Shown in pieces: positions 6,489-14,780 of a stretch of DNA of 64,000 bases. The notes beneath the pieces were generated by a model. The model ran no database searches. It had not been told where the DNA came from and saw only the letters and a program-made list of their open reading frames with translations. The stretch spans positions 41,274 to 105,273 of the forward strand of contig JAJZRS010000008.1 in NCBI GenBank assembly GCA_021802545.1, in the 5' to 3' direction. This stretch comes from Pseudomonadota bacterium. Lineage in GTDB: Bacteria > Pseudomonadota > Gammaproteobacteria > Burkholderiales > JABEVD01. A program made the position numbers and the translations under genes. How positions within the stretch are numbered: the stretch's first letter is position 1; each line of letters opens with the position of its first letter.

Positions 6489-9392
6489 ATGACCCATCCC
6501 GCTTTTGAACTCCTGAGAACCAGGAAAATCGATTCGCTGAACATCACCGTCGAAGAATACCGGCACAAGAAAACCGGAGCGCAGCACTTCCATCTCGCAT
6601 CCGACAATCCCGAGAACGTCTTTTTCGTCGCATTGCGCACCGTCCCGACGGATTCTACTGGAGTGGCGCACATACTCGAGCACACCGCGCTATGCGGCAG
6701 CGAGCGCTATCCGGTGCGCGATCCCTTTTTCATGATGATCAGGCGCTCGCTCAACTCCTTCATGAACGCTTTCACTTCAAGCGACTGGACGGCCTATCCC
6801 TTCGCCAGCAAGAACAGGAAGGATTTCAAAAATCTCATGGAGGTCTATCTGGATGCCGTGTTCTTCTCCAGGCTCGATCCGCTCGATTTCGCCCAGGAAG
6901 GGCACAGGGTCGAGTTCGAAAAGACAGGGGACCCTGCCAGCGACCTCGTCTATAAAGGGGTCGTCTACAACGAGATGAAAGGCGCGATGAGCTCCCCGGC
7001 CAATGCGCTCTGGCACACCCTGTGCACCTACCTTTTCCCATCCTCGACCTACCATTACAACAGCGGCGGCGCGCCTGAATCGATCCCCGACCTCACTTAC
7101 GAAGAACTCAAGGCGTTCTATCATACCCATTACCATCCTTCGAATTCGGTCTTCATGACCTACGGCGACATACCCGCCTACGAACACCACAAGATGTTCG
7201 ACGAGCAGGCGCTCTGCCGGTTCGAGCAACTGGACAAGAAGATCGGGGTGGCTGACGAAAAGCGCTATTGCGCGCCCGTCAGCGTGGAAGAAAGCTATGC
7301 TTGCGACGAGACAGCCGGCAAGACCCATGTCGTCATCGCATGGCTGCTCGGCAAGAACACCGATCTAGAGTCGCTCCTCAAGGCTCACCTGTTGTCCAGC
7401 GTCCTGCTGGAAAACGGCGCCTCCCCCTTGCGCCATGCGCTGGAGACGACGGATCTCGGCGCCGCCCCCTCACCGCTTTGCGGACTCGAAGACTCGAACA
7501 AGGAGCTGTCCTTCATCTGCGGCCTGGAAGGTTCCGAACCCGAGCATGCGCAAGCCGTCGAAGACCTCGTTTTCGATGTATTGAACGAAGTCGCCGAAAA
7601 AGGCGTGCCGTACGAAAGCATCGAGGCCGCCTTGCACCAGATTGAGCTTTCCCAGCGCGAAATCAGCGGGGACGGGCATCCCTATGGCCTGCAGCTCATC
7701 CTGCACGCCCTTCCCCAGGCGATACACGGGGGAGATCCGGTTTCCGCCCTGGACATCGACCCCGTGCTCGAAAAACTGAGAAGCGAAATCAGGGAACCCG
7801 ATTTCGTCCAGAAACTGGTCAAGGCATTTCTGCTGGAAAACATGCATCGGGTCCGCCTGACCCTGAAGCCGGACGACAAGCTTGCGGAAAAGCGCGCAGC
7901 AGCCGAAAAGGCGCGCCTGGCCGCCATCAAGTCATGCATGGATGACGCGGAAAAGGCTGCCGTCATAGAACGCGCAAGCCTGCTCGAAGAGCGGCAGATG
8001 ATGCATGACGACCCTGAAATCCTGCCCAAGGTGGGGCTGGAGGACATTCCTCAGGAAATCAGCATCCCGGAAGGGACAAAGGAGACTGCAGGCAGCCTTC
8101 CCGCGACATTTTTCGACCAGGGCACGAACGGTCTCGTCTATGAGCAGATCGTGGCCGAGCTCCCCGACATCGACCCATCCCTCATCGATCTCCTCCCGCT
8201 TTACACGGCATGCCTGACGGAACTCGGCTGCGGTTCAAGGGATTATCTAGAAACCCAGGCGCTGCAGTCCGCCGTCACGGGCGGCATCCACGCCTATACG
8301 TCGATCCGCGGAAAGATCGATGACGAGCAGCAGGTCAAGGGCTATTTCATCCTGTCCGGCAAGGCGCTTTCCAGAAACCTGGAGAAGCTTTCCTCGCTGA
8401 TGCAGGAAACGCTGGAAAAAGCGCGGTTCGACGAAACAGGGCGAATCAGGGAAATCATCGCCCAGGAACGCGCAGCGCGCGAGCAGAGCGTCACCGGGCA
8501 AGGGCATGCGCTCGCCATGACGGCCGCCGCGAGCGGCATGAGTCCGGCAGCGCAGATCTCCCACAGGCTGGGCGGGCTTTCCGGCATCCAGTCGCTCAAG
8601 ATGCTCGACGATGCGCTCGACGAAGCGGATCGCATCGAAGACATCGCCACCAAGTTCAGGCGGATTCACGAAGCCATCCTGGGCGCCCCGAAACAGATAC
8701 TGGCCGTCGGCGAAGCAGAGAAAAGGCAGCGCCTCAAGGAGAATCTCGCTTCAGCCTGGCAAAATGCGCAGCATCAAGAGACCTTCACGCCTTTCTCACA
8801 GCAGCCCTTGCGGCGCCAGTCGAAGCAGCTCTGGATCGCCAACACCCAGGTCAATTTCTGCGCAAAAGCCTATCCGACAGTGCCCGTTGACCATGTCGAT
8901 GCGCCAGCGCTTGCCGTGCTTGGCGGTTTTTTGAGGAACGGCTTCCTGCACCGCGCGATCAGGGAACAGGGCGGCGCATACGGAGGCGGCGCCGGCCAGG
9001 ATTCCGACATCGCAGCCTTCCGCTTCTTTTCCTACCGGGATCCGAGACTCAACGAGACGCTCGCCGACTTCGACCAGTCGATCGAATGGCTGCTCTCCGA
9101 AAAGCACGAATGGAGACAGGTCGAGGAAGCGATACTGGGCGTCGTCTCCAGCATCGACAAGCCAGGCTCCCCCGCAGGAGAAGCGAAACAGGCTTTCCAC
9201 AACGCCCTTTTCGGAAGAACGCCCGAGCAGCGCAGGCGCTTCAGGGAACGGGTTTTGAAAGTCACCCTGGAAGACCTGACCGAAGCCGGCAGGCGCTACC
9301 TCGTTCCCGAAAAAGCCAGCATCGCCGTCATCACCAGCCAGGCGACCCTGGATTCGACGGGAGACCTGGGGCTCGAGCTGTTCAGGCTGTAA
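6489..9392 (+). CDS. M16C family zinc metalloprotease, PreP/Cym1-like
   Basis: A 967-residue protease of the inverzincin clan, close in size and pattern to mitochondrial/plastid presequence protease. The inverted zinc motif HILEH is at residues 61-65 and the third ligand E162 sits in YNEMKG, as in the M16C branch. Two M16 repeats joined by a long charged helical hinge (about residues 460-530, many Lys/Glu/Ala) form the closed chamber that degrades peptides of roughly 10-65 residues. No signal peptide is seen, so a cytosolic peptide scavenger is expected. The ATG at 6489 was chosen; an in-frame ATG at 6459 would add ten residues. Its 3' end overlaps sbcB by 11 bases tail-to-tail. Confidence 0.88.
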   Translation: MTHPAFELLRTRKIDSLNITVEEYRHKKTGAQHFHLASDNPENVFFVALRTVPTDSTGVAHILEHTALCGSERYPVRDPFFMMIRRSLNSFMNAFTSSDWTAYPFASKNRKDFKNLMEVYLDAVFFSRLDPLDFAQEGHRVEFEKTGDPASDLVYKGVVYNEMKGAMSSPANALWHTLCTYLFPSSTYHYNSGGAPESIPDLTYEELKAFYHTHYHPSNSVFMTYGDIPAYEHHKMFDEQALCRFEQLDKKIGVADEKRYCAPVSVEESYACDETAGKTHVVIAWLLGKNTDLESLLKAHLLSSVLLENGASPLRHALETTDLGAAPSPLCGLEDSNKELSFICGLEGSEPEHAQAVEDLVFDVLNEVAEKGVPYESIEAALHQIELSQREISGDGHPYGLQLILHALPQAIHGGDPVSALDIDPVLEKLRSEIREPDFVQKLVKAFLLENMHRVRLTLKPDDKLAEKRAAAEKARLAAIKSCMDDAEKAAVIERASLLEERQMMHDDPEILPKVGLEDIPQEISIPEGTKETAGSLPATFFDQGTNGLVYEQIVAELPDIDPSLIDLLPLYTACLTELGCGSRDYLETQALQSAVTGGIHAYTSIRGKIDDEQQVKGYFILSGKALSRNLEKLSSLMQETLEKARFDETGRIREIIAQERAAREQSVTGQGHALAMTAAASGMSPAAQISHRLGGLSGIQSLKMLDDALDEADRIEDIATKFRRIHEAILGAPKQILAVGEAEKRQRLKENLASAWQNAQHQETFTPFSQQPLRRQSKQLWIANTQVNFCAKAYPTVPVDHVDAPALAVLGGFLRNGFLHRAIREQGGAYGGGAGQDSDIAAFRFFSYRDPRLNETLADFDQSIEWLLSEKHEWRQVEEAILGVVSSIDKPGSPAGEAKQAFHNALFGRTPEQRRRFRERVLKVTLEDLTEAGRRYLVPEKASIAVITSQATLDSTGDLGLELFRL

Positions 9393-10752
9393 GCCTTCCG
9401 CCCCACGCATCGAGCTGATCCAGGATGGATGGATCAGCGCCTTCGCGCCTCAGGGCGGCTATTTTCCCGAAATAGGCATCGATATCGATGCGGCTTTTCC
9501 TGAACGCCTCCCACCTTTCCTGCTCGCGCTTCGACAGCGTCTCCGGCCAGTTTCTGGCCCTGTAGCGGAAAAGCATCTCGGGAAGTCTTTCGTCATCGAA
9601 TTCGATGTTCAGATTCGCCAGTTTTTCGGCAGGTGTTGCGCGCACGATTTCCATCTTCGCGCGGTCGGCATTGGAAAAGAAACCGCCGTAGAGAGAAAGA
9701 TCGGGATCCGTCTGGACAGGCCTATCCCTTCCCGAATAGACCTGGGCGAGCTTCTCTTCGATACCCGGCGCATTTTTGATCGCATCCGCATGCCTGTGCC
9801 CCGTTTCGATGTCGATGCCGAGCCTTTCGGCGATTTCGGGGGTGAGCAGCTTTTCGGTTGCAACGATCGGGCACTTGTTGACATGGATGGTCTTCAACGG
9901 GATCCGCTCACCGTCGAGGTCCTCCCTTGGCGTGAATAGCCTGCGCCTGATTTCTTCCGCATCGAGATTGAGCAGAACGGCAGGATCGTACCTGAGATCG
10001 AAGACCACGATCTCGTTCCTGTTGACCGGATGCATCGCGACTGGCAGAACGTGGGCAGTCGAGCCGTATTCGGCCGGATACATCGATGAAACATGCAGTA
10101 TAGGAATGCGCAAGGCGAGCATGGAGGAAACGAGCTTCTTGTCGCGATAGCGGTAGACATAGTCGTAGAGCCTGGGCTGCCTGTTCTTGACCAGCCTGGC
10201 CAAGGCTATCGTCGCCTTCACGTCCGACAGGGCGTCGTGCGCCGCTTCGTGGGCGATCCCGTTCGCTTCCGTCAGCGCCTCCAGCCTGAAGCTCGGCCGC
10301 CCCTCGATCACTGGCCAGGCTATGCCTTCAGGCCTGAAGGCCCGCATCAGCCGCATCATGTCGATGATGTCCCATCTCGAGCAGCCGTTCTGCCATTCCC
10401 TTGCATAGGGATCGTGGAAATTGCGGTACAGGCTGTGCCGGGTGAATTCGTCGTCGAAGCGGATGCTGTTGTAGCCCACGCCGCAGGTGCCGGGGTAGGC
10501 AAGCTCGCGCTCGATGAGCGAGATGAACTGCGCCTCGTTCAGTCCTTCAGCGAATGCCTTCTGCGGCGTGATGCCGGTCACGAGGCAGGATTCGGGCTGG
10601 GGCAGCATGTCGTCTGACGGCCTGCAGTAGAGGACGAGCGGCTCGCCGACAACATTCAGTTCCTCGTCGGTGCGGATGCCTGCGAACTGGGCGGGGCGAT
10701 CCCTGGCCGGATCGATACCGAATGTTTCGTAGTCGTGCCAGTATAACGACAT
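9382..10752 (-). CDS. sbcB: Exodeoxyribonuclease I
   Basis: A 456-residue single-strand 3'-5' DNA exonuclease of the DEDDh group; the E. coli protein has 475. The first acidic motif is at the extreme N terminus (D7 and E9 in WHDYETFG), YNSIRFDDEFTRHSLYRNF carries the second, and HDALSDVKAT carries the catalytic His and last Asp. The SH3-like and C-terminal helical domains follow. It removes single strands during recombination and mismatch repair, which fits the MutL, XseA and AddAB genes in this window. The ATG at 10752 overlaps the cytochrome b561 stop (TGATG); a GTG one codon upstream is equally possible. Co-transcription with b561 looks accidental functionally. Confidence 0.93.
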   Translation of the reverse strand: MSLYWHDYETFGIDPARDRPAQFAGIRTDEELNVVGEPLVLYCRPSDDMLPQPESCLVTGITPQKAFAEGLNEAQFISLIERELAYPGTCGVGYNSIRFDDEFTRHSLYRNFHDPYAREWQNGCSRWDIIDMMRLMRAFRPEGIAWPVIEGRPSFRLEALTEANGIAHEAAHDALSDVKATIALARLVKNRQPRLYDYVYRYRDKKLVSSMLALRIPILHVSSMYPAEYGSTAHVLPVAMHPVNRNEIVVFDLRYDPAVLLNLDAEEIRRRLFTPREDLDGERIPLKTIHVNKCPIVATEKLLTPEIAERLGIDIETGHRHADAIKNAPGIEEKLAQVYSGRDRPVQTDPDLSLYGGFFSNADRAKMEIVRATPAEKLANLNIEFDDERLPEMLFRYRARNWPETLSKREQERWEAFRKSRIDIDAYFGKIAALRREGADPSILDQLDAWGGRLTA

Positions 10753-11333
10753 CACCTCAGGTCGAACATGGCCCTCAACGTATCATGCCCCATCTTCTTG
10801 TGCAGGAATGCGACGGCAATGTGACCCCACCAATAGGCCCAGACGAAATTGGCGATGAATCCGTGAACATGATGGGTGAACTCGGCGAGATCGTTTTTCG
10901 AGCCGTCTTCGGGCAGGATGAAAAACAGCACCGCGCCAGTCAGCGCCATGCCGGTCACCGCAAGAAAACCGAGCCCGTGAATGAGCCCCGGAAGACCGCC
11001 TCTCCCTCCCCCTTCGGGAAGCGTGCGCGCCTTGAGCCGGGAAATGTCTGCCAGGACGGACGCCCTGCCCGCCCGACACCAAGGAAAAAGATACTTGATA
11101 TTGCTGTTGTCCTTGGCAATCAAGCTCCATGCCCAGTGGGCGAGCACGATCATGACGGCCAGCATGCCCACCCATTCGTGGATTTCGAACGTCAACGCCT
11201 CGAGCGCAGTGCGCTTCTCTCCTGCTTCAGGCGCTGCCATCACCAGGCTGATCAGCAACTGGAAGCTCACCGTCGTCGCCATTCCGAAATGCAAAAAACG
11301 CGTCTGCTTCGCCCAGACTGTCTGGAAAGTCAC
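10752..11333 (-). CDS. Cytochrome b561 family membrane protein
   Basis: A 193-residue four-helix membrane protein of the bacterial cytochrome b561 / Ni-Fe hydrogenase b-subunit fold. Heme-ligand histidines are placed on the helices: H15 in RFLHFG, H52 in FEIHEWVG, and the HHVHG and WWGHIA histidines in the last two helices. It would pass electrons between the quinone pool and a periplasmic partner, possibly scavenging superoxide as reported for CybB. A 4-base overlap couples it to sbcB downstream. It is divergent from the DUF2934 gene. The partner is not encoded next to it. Confidence 0.8.
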   Translation of the reverse strand: MTFQTVWAKQTRFLHFGMATTVSFQLLISLVMAAPEAGEKRTALEALTFEIHEWVGMLAVMIVLAHWAWSLIAKDNSNIKYLFPWCRAGRASVLADISRLKARTLPEGGGRGGLPGLIHGLGFLAVTGMALTGAVLFFILPEDGSKNDLAEFTHHVHGFIANFVWAYWWGHIAVAFLHKKMGHDTLRAMFDLR

Positions 11334-11470
11334 GGTCTTCTCCTCTTGCGATTGAACATCAGAAACGATTATAGCCCTGCAGATTTATATGAAACTTAAA
11401 ACACTTGTCACAATTTGATTTTATCATGCGCGTAAACTAATCTTTGAACTTCAATCCACAGGAGAACACG

Positions 11471-11722
11471 ATGGAAAAGCCCGCAACGACAACGAAGCGC
11501 AGCACAGCAGCCAAAAGCAGCACGACACCCAAGAAAACCACGACGAGGACGAAAAAGCCGGCCGGCGTGAGCCCGGAAATGCGCCAGCAAATGATCTCGG
11601 ATGCCGCCTATTTCCGCGCGGAAAAGCAAGGCTCTTCGGGCAGTAGCGACGATGTCGCGCACTGGCTGGCCGCCGAAGCGGAGATCGACACGATGCTCAA
11701 GAAGGACGGAATTTCAAGCTAA
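11471..11722 (+). CDS. DUF2934 domain small protein
   Basis: An 83-residue protein. Residues 1-37 are a low-complexity Lys/Thr/Ser/Ala tail resembling bacterial histone-H1-like sequences. Residues 40-80 match DUF2934 (MISDAAYFRAEKQG, then DDVAHWLAAEAEID), a short helical domain of unknown role. The ATG at 11471 follows AGGAGA with five-base spacing; an upstream in-frame ATG lacks a ribosome site. The basic tail suggests nucleic-acid contact. It ends inside the 3' end of the convergent fnr gene (9-base overlap). Confidence 0.75.
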   Translation: MEKPATTTKRSTAAKSSTTPKKTTTRTKKPAGVSPEMRQQMISDAAYFRAEKQGSSGSSDDVAHWLAAEAEIDTMLKKDGISS

Positions 11723-12442
11723 TCCGCCGAGAAGACGCTTCAGCGCGTTTGCGTCTTTCAGCTCGATCAGCTTCTTCTGCACTGCGATCAGCCCCTCTTC
11801 CTGGAACTTGGAGAAGATGCGGCTCACCGTCTCGAGCTTCAAGCCGAGATAGCTGCCTATCTCCTCGCGCGTCATCCTGAGCTGGAAGCTTGCCGCCGAA
11901 TAACCGCGCGCCGAGAAGCGCTGCGATAAATTGAGCAGAAAAGCGGCAAGGCGCTCTTCCGCGCGCATCTTGCCGAGCATCAGCATGATTTCGTGATCGA
12001 AGGCGATCTCGCGGCTCATGATCCTGTGCAGGTTCTGATGGAGAACGGGCATGATCATGCTGAGTTCGGAGAGTTTTTCGAAAGGAATTTCGCAGATCTC
12101 GCTCGTTTCCAGCGCGACCGCATCGCAGACGTGATATTCGTTGCTGATCGCATCCAGGCCCATGATGTCTCCCATCATGTGGAAACCCGTCACATGCTCC
12201 CTGCCGTCGTCGTGCAGCACAGAAGTCTTGAAGAATCCGCCCCGGATGGCATAGATCGAGGTGAAATCGGAACCGGTTCGAAACAGGTATTCCCCGCGCT
12301 TCACCAACCGCTTGCTCCCCGCCAGCGTATCCAGCTGCTGCAGCTCTTCGGGACCGAAACCGATGGGCAGACAAAGCTCTCTTAGGCTGCACAGCGAGCA
12401 GACCACCTTGAGCTGATTCAGCATATTATTTTGATTCAACAT
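11714..12442 (-). CDS. fnr: FNR-type oxygen-sensing transcriptional regulator
   Basis: A Crp/FNR-superfamily activator of about 242 residues. The N-terminal cysteine cluster CSLCSLRELC (C-x2-C-x5-C) plus a fourth Cys in EYHVCDAVA would hold an oxygen-labile [4Fe-4S] cluster. The cyclic-nucleotide-like barrel, the dimer helix and the C-terminal HTH (TREEIGSYLGLKLETVSRIFSKF) follow. The ETVSR recognition helix contains the E and R that read TTGAT half-sites. It would activate genes for low-oxygen life, plausibly including hemN (divergent, with a box between them) and the DUF3034 gene. ATG at 12442 follows GGAG closely; a GTG at 12454 is an alternative. Confidence 0.92.
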   Translation of the reverse strand: MLNQNNMLNQLKVVCSLCSLRELCLPIGFGPEELQQLDTLAGSKRLVKRGEYLFRTGSDFTSIYAIRGGFFKTSVLHDDGREHVTGFHMMGDIMGLDAISNEYHVCDAVALETSEICEIPFEKLSELSMIMPVLHQNLHRIMSREIAFDHEIMLMLGKMRAEERLAAFLLNLSQRFSARGYSAASFQLRMTREEIGSYLGLKLETVSRIFSKFQEEGLIAVQKKLIELKDANALKRLLGGLA

Positions 12443-12477
12443 TGGCTCCGTCACGCAATGATGAAGTATGACACATT

Positions 12478-12491
12478 ATGACTTAGATCAA
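12478..12491. promoter_or_regulatory. Degenerate FNR box before hemN
   Basis: ATGAC-TTAG-ATCAA keeps one perfect half-site (ATCAA) and three of five bases of the other. A CATAAT -10 at 12514-12519 would place its centre near -41 for hemN, as in class II FNR activation. It lies between divergent fnr and hemN and could also allow FNR autoregulation. Confidence 0.55.
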
Positions 12492-12551
12492 ATCGTTTCG
12501 TTATACAATTATTCATAATAGTTAATTTTTTTGAATTCCGCAGGAGCCCAC

Positions 12552-13943
12552 ATGCAATTCGGCGCAGCACTCCCCCCCCTCGAAGTGGATCTCGACCTGA
12601 TCAGGCGCCTGGATCGGAATGGCCCGCGCTATACTTCGTATCCGACGGCAGACCGCTTCGTCAAGACCTTCACTGCTGACGACTACCTGGCCTGGGTGGA
12701 AAAACGCGACCAAAACAACCCGCTTTCGATCTATGTCCATTTGCCTTTCTGCAACACGGTCTGCTACTACTGCGCCTGCAACAAGGTGATCACCAAGGAC
12801 AAGTCCAAGGCCGAAGAATATCTCGCCTACCTCTTCAAGGAAATCGAGATGCAGGGAAAGCTGCTCGGCAAGCATTCCCCGGTCGAGCAGCTGCACTGGG
12901 GAGGCGGCACCCCGACCTTCCTGTCCGACGAACAAATGCGCGCCCTCATGGGCAAAATCGGAGAGCATTTCCATCTCGTCGAAGACGGGGAATATTCGAT
13001 CGAAATCGATCCGCGCAAGGTGACCGAGGAAACCATAACGACGCTCGCTTCCATAGGATTCAACAGGATCAGCCTGGGCGTGCAGGATTTCGACCCCGAG
13101 GTGCAGCTCGCCGTCAATCGCATCCAGACCGAAGAAGAAACGATGCGCGTCATCAATGCCGCAAGGCGCGAGGGCTTCAAATCGATCAGCATCGATCTCA
13201 TCTATGGCCTGCCCAAACAGAGCGTGAACGGGTTCCTCGCCACGCTCGACAAGGTGATCGCGGCCGGCCCCGACAGGATTTCGATCTACAACTACGCGCA
13301 CCTTCCGCTCGTGTTCAAGCCGCAAAGGCGCATCGAGGAAAAAGAGCTGCCCTCCCCCAAGGAAAAGCTCGACATCCTGGATCAGACCATAAGAAGGCTC
13401 ATTGCAGCAGGCTTCCTCTACATCGGCATGGACCATTTCGCGAAACCATCCGATGAGCTTGCGATCGCTCAGCAAAAAGGGCTCTTGCACCGCAATTTCC
13501 AGGGCTATTCGACCCATGCCGACTGCGATCTCGTGGCCTTGGGAGTCAGCGCGATCGGCAAGATCGGGCCGACCTACAGCCAGAATTTCCGCTCCCTCGA
13601 AGAATATTATGCCGCCCTCGACAAAAGCGAATTGCCGGTCATGAGAGGACTCGTGCTGAATACGGACGACCTGCTGCGCCGCGACATCATCCAGGCGCTG
13701 ATGTGCCATTTCTCCCTCTCGAAAGCCGAAATCGAAGCGAAATACGCCATCCGCTTCGACGATTATTTCAAGGACGAGCTGCATTTCCTCAAGGATCTGG
13801 AGAAGGAAGGCCTCCTCGACATCCACCCCGAATTCATCAGGGTAAGTCCGAAGGGACGCCTTTTGATCAGGAACATCTGCATGGTCTTCGACAGATATCT
13901 CGCGCTCGACGATAATCAAGCCAAATATTCCAAGGTCATCTAG
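12552..13943 (+). CDS. hemN: Oxygen-independent coproporphyrinogen III oxidase
   Basis: A 463-residue radical-SAM enzyme that decarboxylates coproporphyrinogen III to protoporphyrinogen IX without O2, in heme synthesis. The cluster motif is complete as C67-x3-C71-x2-C74-x-C76 (HLPFCNTVCYYCAC), including the fourth Cys that separates true HemN from HemW. HWGGGTPTFL (SAM-binding) and the C-terminal HemN domain are present; E. coli HemN has 457 residues. The ATG at 12552 follows AGGAG; a TTG 21 bases upstream was rejected. Divergent from fnr, with a likely FNR site between them. Confidence 0.95.
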   Translation: MQFGAALPPLEVDLDLIRRLDRNGPRYTSYPTADRFVKTFTADDYLAWVEKRDQNNPLSIYVHLPFCNTVCYYCACNKVITKDKSKAEEYLAYLFKEIEMQGKLLGKHSPVEQLHWGGGTPTFLSDEQMRALMGKIGEHFHLVEDGEYSIEIDPRKVTEETITTLASIGFNRISLGVQDFDPEVQLAVNRIQTEEETMRVINAARREGFKSISIDLIYGLPKQSVNGFLATLDKVIAAGPDRISIYNYAHLPLVFKPQRRIEEKELPSPKEKLDILDQTIRRLIAAGFLYIGMDHFAKPSDELAIAQQKGLLHRNFQGYSTHADCDLVALGVSAIGKIGPTYSQNFRSLEEYYAALDKSELPVMRGLVLNTDDLLRRDIIQALMCHFSLSKAEIEAKYAIRFDDYFKDELHFLKDLEKEGLLDIHPEFIRVSPKGRLLIRNICMVFDRYLALDDNQAKYSKVI

Positions 13944-13948
13944 CGCGC

Positions 13949-14779
13949 ATGAGCATCCAGTGGTACCCGGGGCACATGAACAAGGCGAAGCGGGATATCG
14001 CCGATGCCATGTCGTCAACCGATGTGGTCGTGGAAGTGCTGGACGCGAGGCTTCCCCATTCCAGCGAAAACCCTATGATCACGGAGCTCAGGAAGGGAAA
14101 AGCCTGCCTGAAAATATTGAACAAGTCCGATCTTGCCGATCCGAAAATCACGGCCCTGTGGATACGGCACATGAAGCAGGAATCGGGCACGATGGCGGTC
14201 GCGCTCTCGGCGAAGCAGCCCGAAGGGAAGCGGCTCATCCCCAAGCTATGCAGGCAGCTCGCCCCTCACCGCGGCACGATCCTGAAGCCGCTCAGGATCA
14301 TGATCGCAGGCATCCCGAACGCGGGCAAATCGACCCTGATCAATCTCCTTGTCGGCAAGCGCGCAGCGAAAGTCGCAGACGAAGCGGCCGTGACGAAAAT
14401 GCAGCAGCTGTATGAAATCGAGAAAGGCGTCCTGATCAATGACACGCCCGGCATCACCTGGCCGAAATTCGAGACCGAACAGGGCGGTTACCGGCTTGCC
14501 GCAACCGGCGCGATCGGCAAAAATGCGATGGACCCAATCGAAGTGGCGAGATTCGCAGCCGAGCACCTCATTATCCATTACCCTGAACTCCTGAAGGCGC
14601 GCTATGGTGTAGAATCTCTGCCTCAGCACGCAATGGATCTCCTCGAAGAAATCGGCCGCCGCCGCGGCTGCCTGCAATCAGGCGGCTTGGTCGACATTGA
14701 AAAAGCGGCCAATTTGTTCCTGCTCGACTTCAGAAGCGGGAAAATCGGCAGAATCAGCCTCGAAAAACCGGAAGAATGA
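13949..14779 (+). CDS. ylqF: Ribosome biogenesis GTPase YlqF/RbgA
   Basis: A 276-residue circularly permuted GTPase. The G4 motif NKSD comes first (about residue 56-59), then the P-loop GIPNAGKST (about 116-124), G2 around AVTKMQQ and G3 NDTPGI, with a C-terminal ANTAR-like helical domain. The opening WYPGHMNKA is characteristic of the YlqF branch. It acts in late assembly of the 50S subunit in Bacillus; in proteobacteria the role is less studied. It lies 5 bases after hemN and 1 base before pepN, so the three are probably one transcript. Confidence 0.92.
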   Translation: MSIQWYPGHMNKAKRDIADAMSSTDVVVEVLDARLPHSSENPMITELRKGKACLKILNKSDLADPKITALWIRHMKQESGTMAVALSAKQPEGKRLIPKLCRQLAPHRGTILKPLRIMIAGIPNAGKSTLINLLVGKRAAKVADEAAVTKMQQLYEIEKGVLINDTPGITWPKFETEQGGYRLAATGAIGKNAMDPIEVARFAAEHLIIHYPELLKARYGVESLPQHAMDLLEEIGRRRGCLQSGGLVDIEKAANLFLLDFRSGKIGRISLEKPEE

Positions 14780-14780
14780 C

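Noticed and set aside
12522..14018. 498-codon minus-strand frame opposite hemN
   Set aside because: Shadow of hemN codon usage; hemN has intact radical-SAM and family motifs and a ribosome site, while the shadow has no recognisable domain.
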